A stretch of DNA of 26,559 bases, taken from positions 1-26,559 of the forward strand of contig CAKSUM010000026.1 of assembly GCA_934501535.1 (NCBI GenBank). Direction: 5' to 3'. The notes beneath the pieces are model-generated. The model did no database searches and was not told the origin of the DNA. It worked only from the letters and a program-made list of their open reading frames with translations. The translations under genes and the position numbers were made by a program. This document shows positions 22,646 to 26,559 of this stretch, piece after piece. This stretch comes from an uncultured Clostridia bacterium (GTDB lineage: Bacteria; Bacillota; Clostridia; UBA1381). Position 1 is the stretch's first letter, and every line of letters starts with the position of its first letter.

Positions 22646-23377
22646 ATGAGAAAGGCTCTGGTTACAGGAGCAAGCAGAGGCATCGGATATGCAATTGCAA
22701 AAGAATTATCTCAAAACGGCTGTACCGTTGTTATAACGGGACGTAATCTTAAAACACTTGAATGCGTTGCACGGGAGCTTGGAGAAAATGTATTCCATAT
22801 GGTTTGGGACGCTGCGGAATTCGATAAAGCAGATGAAAAAATAAATAAAGCTGCCGAGATACTTGGCGGGCTGGATATTGTGGTAAATAATGCCGGGATT
22901 TTTGCACAGAGAAGCGAATGGGACAGAAGCAGCCTTTTGAAAACAACGGTAAAGGAATGGCAAGATGTTATAAATGTTAACTCAAGTGCAGTATTTTTCT
23001 CTATGCAGGCTGCTGTTAATTATATGCTTAAAAACAATATAAAAGGCAATATACTGAACATTACATCGTTCGCCGGAGAAGAGCCGATTTACGGTGCATA
23101 CGGAGGTTCTAAAACTCTTGCGACAGGTCTGACACGCGGTTGGGGCAAAATGTTTGCGCCCGATGGAATAACAATAAACGCAATTGCACCTGGTCCTGTT
23201 GCAACAGAAATGAACAATTGGCATGAAGGGGATTCTATGATACATGACAGAATACCTTACGGACGATTTGTGACCATAGATGAAATTGCCGATCTTGCAA
23301 TGTACCTTTTGAGCGACAATGCAAAGATGATATGCGGTGAAACGATTATTATTGACGGCGGATATTCAATAAGATAA
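22646..23377 (+). CDS. Short-chain dehydrogenase/reductase
   Basis: 243 aa from the ATG at 22646, with AAGGAG eight bases upstream; a GTG at 22637 overlaps that site. Classical SDR motifs are present: cofactor loop TGASRGIG, NNAG, catalytic Ser in NITSFAG, and YGGSK as YxxxK. The C-terminus ICGETIIIDGGYS is typical of gluconate 5-dehydrogenase and FabG-like enzymes. After the first strand, ITGRN suggests a preference for NADP(H). It is the first gene of the operon with the glycyl radical enzyme. It may make the substrate or reduce the product of that enzyme. The substrate cannot be read. Confidence 0.92.
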   Translation: MRKALVTGASRGIGYAIAKELSQNGCTVVITGRNLKTLECVARELGENVFHMVWDAAEFDKADEKINKAAEILGGLDIVVNNAGIFAQRSEWDRSSLLKTTVKEWQDVINVNSSAVFFSMQAAVNYMLKNNIKGNILNITSFAGEEPIYGAYGGSKTLATGLTRGWGKMFAPDGITINAIAPGPVATEMNNWHEGDSMIHDRIPYGRFVTIDEIADLAMYLLSDNAKMICGETIIIDGGYSIR

Positions 23378-23394
23378 TATGGAGGAGAAACGAA

Positions 23395-25518
23395 ATGAAT
23401 GAAAGAATAGAAAGTTTGGTTAAGAAAACTGTTTCAGGTGAAATGTATGTTTACCCTGTAAAAACAGAATATGACCGATGTGACTTGTTTTTGCCGCCGA
23501 TAGAAATGTCGGGCAAAAGAGTGTGTGAGTATATAAGAAATCAAGAACCGTTAATTGTTTCCGAATCATGCTTTACAGGCTTAATTAATTTTGACGGCAG
23601 TGTGGAGGGCAATATTTTCGACAGAGGCGGTCACGCGAATTTTTATATTGCAATGAATAATTTTTATAATAAGCCGGTAGATAATCTGCTTACTTTTGAA
23701 TGGCAGCATTCGGCAGGCGATTTCGGTAAAATTATTAACGGCGGTATAGTTGGCATTAAATCGGAAATAAGAAAATCGATAGAAAATCACAAGCATGATG
23801 CAAAATCAATTCAATTTCTAAAAACACAATCCGATATATGTGACGCTTTGGTTGATTGGGCTGATAAATGCTCCGAAAAAGCACTGAATTTTTCTAAAAC
23901 CGTGTCAAATCAAAAGTATAAGAAAAATCTGGAGAAATTATCTCAATCACTTAAAATTGTGCCGAAAAAACCTGCAAATAACTTTTATGAAGCGATTTTA
24001 TCGCTATATGTTTGTTACAGTTTAATTCCCGACAGTATCGGTTTGATTGACCGATATTTATATCCGTATTACAAAAAAGATGTAGAAAGCGGGATTTTGA
24101 CCAAAGAAGAAGCAGCCGAATATTTGCAAGAATTATTCTTGATGTTGCAAGCGAGAATACATATTTCCAGTGATAGATTTTATCGTGGCGGTGAATCTCA
24201 TTTTTGTGTGGGAGGTTATCTCGAAAACGGCGAGGACGGATTTAATGAGCTGTCAAAATTGATAGTTAATTCTCTTATGGAACTGCCGACATGGATTCCG
24301 CAGATTTCACTACGTTGGACTTCAAAAACACCGCATGAGGTTTTGCGCTATATGATGGATTGCGAAAGAAAGGATCCGAATAAGCGTATTGCATTTGTTA
24401 ATGATGAACCGCGCATAAAAGGATTAATCAAATACACAGGTCTTTCATATAAAAAAGCGGTAAGCTACACGATGATCGGCTGCAACGAGATTGCATTGCC
24501 GGGAGGAATTGTGTTTGGTTTTGACCCGATGAATATTGTCAGATGCGTTCAAAATACATTCTTCAACAGAAGCGATGATATTATAAAAGCAAAAACATTT
24601 GATGAATTTTATGATATATTCCAAGAAGAAATGTTTAAAGATTTATATGAAGCAGACAAAATAGGAAACGGCTTTCAAACTATACGCAGCCGCGACTGTA
24701 ATTTAGTGAGCAGTATGTTGATTGACGGCTGCATAGAAAATGCAAAAAGTGTTACTCAAGGAGGAACTGATACTTATATTGCCGTAGGATTGCTTATAGG
24801 AATTTCAAATGTGATAGACTCTCTTTCTGTTACAAAGCAATTGATTTTTGATGAAAAACGAATAGCAATGAAACAATTGGTTGAAGCACTGAAAAACAAT
24901 TGGAACGGTTTTGAAGAGTTACGGGAATATATCTTAAAAAAAGGAATGTTTTTCGGAAATGATGACGATTGTTCAAACGAGGTTGCAAACAGATTTTTTG
25001 AAAGTCTTGAAAATTGGAATGACGGCAATAATTATTTAAAGAAAAAGCTTGTCTTCGGAAATCTTGTAGGATATAATGAGCATCATAAATTTTTCGGTGA
25101 TAATACAAAAGCCACGCCCGACGGAAGATCTGACGGCGATATGATAAGCTTCGGAATAGGTCAGTCTGAGGGCAAAGACAGAAACGGGCTTACGGCATTG
25201 CTATCCTCAGTTGCAAAATGTGATCCCTATTCGATATTGACAGGTCCGAGCGTTACAAATGTTTTGCTTGATGAGCAATTGGTGAAAAAAGATGAAAATT
25301 TTGAAAAGCTTGTTTACCTGTTTGAAGCATATTTCAAAATGGGCGGAACACATTTTCAGCTTACATACGTTTCAAGGGAAGATTTAATAAACGCAAAAAA
25401 GTCTCCTGATAAATACAAAAACTTACGTGTACGGGTTTCGGGGTTTTCAGACTATTTCGTATTTTTAAACGAAGGTTTGCAAAATGAAATAATACAAAGG
25501 ACCACGCACATAAGATAG
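23395..25518 (+). CDS. Glycyl radical enzyme (pyruvate formate-lyase/dehydratase family), compact, unknown substrate
   Basis: 707 aa with GGAGG upstream. The radical glycine is predicted at Gly683 in RVSGFSDYFVFLN, followed by QNEIIQRT. The thiyl-forming cysteine is Cys363 in MIGCNEIALPGG, with Glu365 as the likely base (C-x-E, as in dehydratase and decarboxylase members, not CC as in pyruvate formate-lyase). Other family parts are clear: QHSAGDFGKIINGGIVGI near residue 105, HFCVGGYLENGEDGFNEL and RWTSKTPHEVLRYM. It is shorter than glycerol dehydratase (~790) or choline lyase (~850). Asn between Cys and Glu is unlike the usual Val. I infer C-O or C-X cleavage of a polyol-like compound. Anaerobic conditions and the activase at 25531 would be needed. 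Confidence 0.92.
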   Translation: MNERIESLVKKTVSGEMYVYPVKTEYDRCDLFLPPIEMSGKRVCEYIRNQEPLIVSESCFTGLINFDGSVEGNIFDRGGHANFYIAMNNFYNKPVDNLLTFEWQHSAGDFGKIINGGIVGIKSEIRKSIENHKHDAKSIQFLKTQSDICDALVDWADKCSEKALNFSKTVSNQKYKKNLEKLSQSLKIVPKKPANNFYEAILSLYVCYSLIPDSIGLIDRYLYPYYKKDVESGILTKEEAAEYLQELFLMLQARIHISSDRFYRGGESHFCVGGYLENGEDGFNELSKLIVNSLMELPTWIPQISLRWTSKTPHEVLRYMMDCERKDPNKRIAFVNDEPRIKGLIKYTGLSYKKAVSYTMIGCNEIALPGGIVFGFDPMNIVRCVQNTFFNRSDDIIKAKTFDEFYDIFQEEMFKDLYEADKIGNGFQTIRSRDCNLVSSMLIDGCIENAKSVTQGGTDTYIAVGLLIGISNVIDSLSVTKQLIFDEKRIAMKQLVEALKNNWNGFEELREYILKKGMFFGNDDDCSNEVANRFFESLENWNDGNNYLKKKLVFGNLVGYNEHHKFFGDNTKATPDGRSDGDMISFGIGQSEGKDRNGLTALLSSVAKCDPYSILTGPSVTNVLLDEQLVKKDENFEKLVYLFEAYFKMGGTHFQLTYVSREDLINAKKSPDKYKNLRVRVSGFSDYFVFLNEGLQNEIIQRTTHIR

Positions 25519-25530
25519 GAGGTATTACTC

Positions 25531-26337
25531 ATGAATACAGCTGTCATTTTTGATATTCAGAGAAATTCATTTGTCGATGGGCCCGGAATACGAACCACCG
25601 TATTTTTCAAGGGTTGTAACTTAAAATGCAAATGGTGTCACAATCCCGAAAGTCAGTTGTCAACACCACAGATAATGTTTTATAAGGATAAATGCACAGG
25701 TTGTGGCAGATGTAAAGATATAACCGAAAAAGATGCGGAATTTGTCTGTTTTAATAATGCAAAACAAATCTGCGGAAAGGTGTATACTGTTGAGAAAGTT
25801 TTTGATATTATACAAAAAGATAAAATGTTTTATGAAAATTCCGGCGGCGGTGTGACCTTTTCGGGCGGTGAATGTATGCTGCAAATTGATTTTCTGTGTG
25901 AACTACTGAAAAATTGCAAAGAAAACAACATTCATACCGCTGTTGATACCGCAGGATTTATTCCATGGGAATATTTTGCAGAAATACTCCCATATGCTGA
26001 CCTGTTTTTATATGACATCAAAACATTCAACAATGATGTACATAAAGAATTCGTCGGCGCAGAAAACGAATTAATTTTAAATAATCTAAAGAAACTCTTG
26101 GAGCGCGGAGCGAATGTTTCGATAAGAATACCTGTTATTCCAACAATTAATGATTCAACAGAAGAAATGAAACATATCAAAGATTTTCTTACACCGTATA
26201 AGCCTAACGTTGAGCTTTTACCATATCACAAAATGGGAGAGCATAAATATAATGCACTTGGAATGCACATGACATCATTCAATATTCCGTCCGAAAAAAA
26301 GATGGAAGAATTAAATAAAATTTTTAATAATAAATGA
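25531..26337 (+). CDS. Glycyl radical enzyme activase (radical SAM)
   Basis: 268 aa with AGGAGG upstream, 12 bases after the glycyl radical enzyme. The N-terminus SFVDGPGIRTTVFFKGC precedes the SAM cluster motif C-N-L-K-C-K-W-C. An auxiliary cluster region follows at about residues 50-85: CTGCGRC, then only CFNNAKQIC. This is shorter than the two ferredoxin-like clusters of glycerol dehydratase activase and fits one extra cluster. Later motifs include GGGVTFSGGECMLQ (SAM-binding GGE), VDTAGF, YDIKTF and LLPYHKMGEHKY. It takes a hydrogen from the partner glycine to start the radical. It pairs with the enzyme at 23395 by position and class. Confidence 0.95.
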   Translation: MNTAVIFDIQRNSFVDGPGIRTTVFFKGCNLKCKWCHNPESQLSTPQIMFYKDKCTGCGRCKDITEKDAEFVCFNNAKQICGKVYTVEKVFDIIQKDKMFYENSGGGVTFSGGECMLQIDFLCELLKNCKENNIHTAVDTAGFIPWEYFAEILPYADLFLYDIKTFNNDVHKEFVGAENELILNNLKKLLERGANVSIRIPVIPTINDSTEEMKHIKDFLTPYKPNVELLPYHKMGEHKYNALGMHMTSFNIPSEKKMEELNKIFNNK

Positions 26338-26413
26338 TTTAGCGTAAGAAAAACTGCAAGAATTAAAAATCTCATTACAAATAAATTTTGCAAAAGATAA
26401 TAAGGAAATATTG

Positions 26414-26559
26414 GGGGCAATCCCTCATTTTGTGTAAACCTCAAAATTGGCTCCAAAATGATAATATAATCTAAGTAGTTTATTGTGGGCTGAGAGCCGG
26501 ATTTCGGCTTTCAGTCCTTAGTTATAATATAGCGTAAAATTGCCGGCATGTCAAGGGCG
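26414..26559 (+). repeat. Right copy of the 146-bp dispersed repeat
   Basis: Reverse complement of 52-197 with about 8 mismatches. It begins 76 bases after the activase stop and runs to the last base of the window. Its hairpin reads CTGAGAGCCG, GATTT, CGGCTTTCAG. As at the left end, the GGGGCAATCCCTCATTTTG side faces the upstream gene. The 76 bases between (26338-26413) hold no gene and no terminator. Confidence 0.9.

Noticed and set aside
26226..26456. Open frame starting MEPILRFTQNEGLP, also seen at the left end
   Set aside because: The shared start comes from the 146-bp repeat itself; the rest is antisense to the activase gene and differs between the ends.
21484..26559. Complete integrative element
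   Set aside because: There is no integrase, relaxase, or second copy of the tRNA end in the window; only composition and position suggest transfer.
1..26559. CRISPR array or transposase gene
   Set aside because: No regularly spaced repeats and no transposase motifs were seen on either strand.

Overview
The window looks like one contig from an anaerobic, probably spore-forming, gut-type member of the Clostridia (Firmicutes). The signs are a spoIIM-xerD pair, DUF4364 and DUF6514 family proteins, strong AGGAGG-type ribosome binding sites, sigma-A style promoters, a BlaI/BlaR1-type switch, four proteins with copper-amine-oxidase-like 'stalk' domains, and an oxygen-sensitive glycyl radical enzyme. 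Genus cannot be told from the sequence. Both ends carry the same roughly 146-bp repeat in inverted orientation, so the contig probably breaks at a dispersed repeat.

Region 1 (1-3170, minus strand) is a BlaI-type repressor gene and a BlaR1-like M56 metalloprotease gene. The receptor is split: the last transmembrane segment and outer sensor lie on separate downstream genes, and there are two of them. They share a 186-bp duplicated start cassette but have unrelated sensor domains. Region 2 (3446-7499, plus strand) is a DUF6514 gene and then a polar amino acid ABC transporter operon (binding lipoprotein, permease, ATPase) with a GldA-like dehydrogenase inserted in it.

Region 3 (7581-12531, minus strand) is core housekeeping: xerD-like recombinase, spoIIM, aspartate aminotransferase, M19 dipeptidase, yraN and rnhB. 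Region 4 (12605-16783, plus strand) holds a DUF4364 protein, a cytosolic GH36 alpha-galactosidase, and a secreted protein joining stalk, DUF3298 and chagasin-like domains. Region 5 (16888-20938, plus strand) has a TetR regulator, a GNAT acetyltransferase, and a redox operon: aldo/keto reductase, cytosolic flavodoxin-like reductase, and a lipoprotein that fuses a stalk domain to a flavodoxin.

Region 6 (20974-26559) starts with tRNA-Arg(CCT) and tRNA-Ser(CGA). Past tRNA-Ser the DNA becomes clearly AT-richer. It carries a divergent AraC regulator and a three-gene operon: short-chain dehydrogenase, a compact glycyl radical enzyme, and its radical SAM activase. The second repeat copy follows. This block reads as an acquired metabolic island with an unknown substrate.

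The best candidates for undescribed biology are the split receptor with two sensors, the compact glycyl radical enzyme operon, and the surface flavodoxin.
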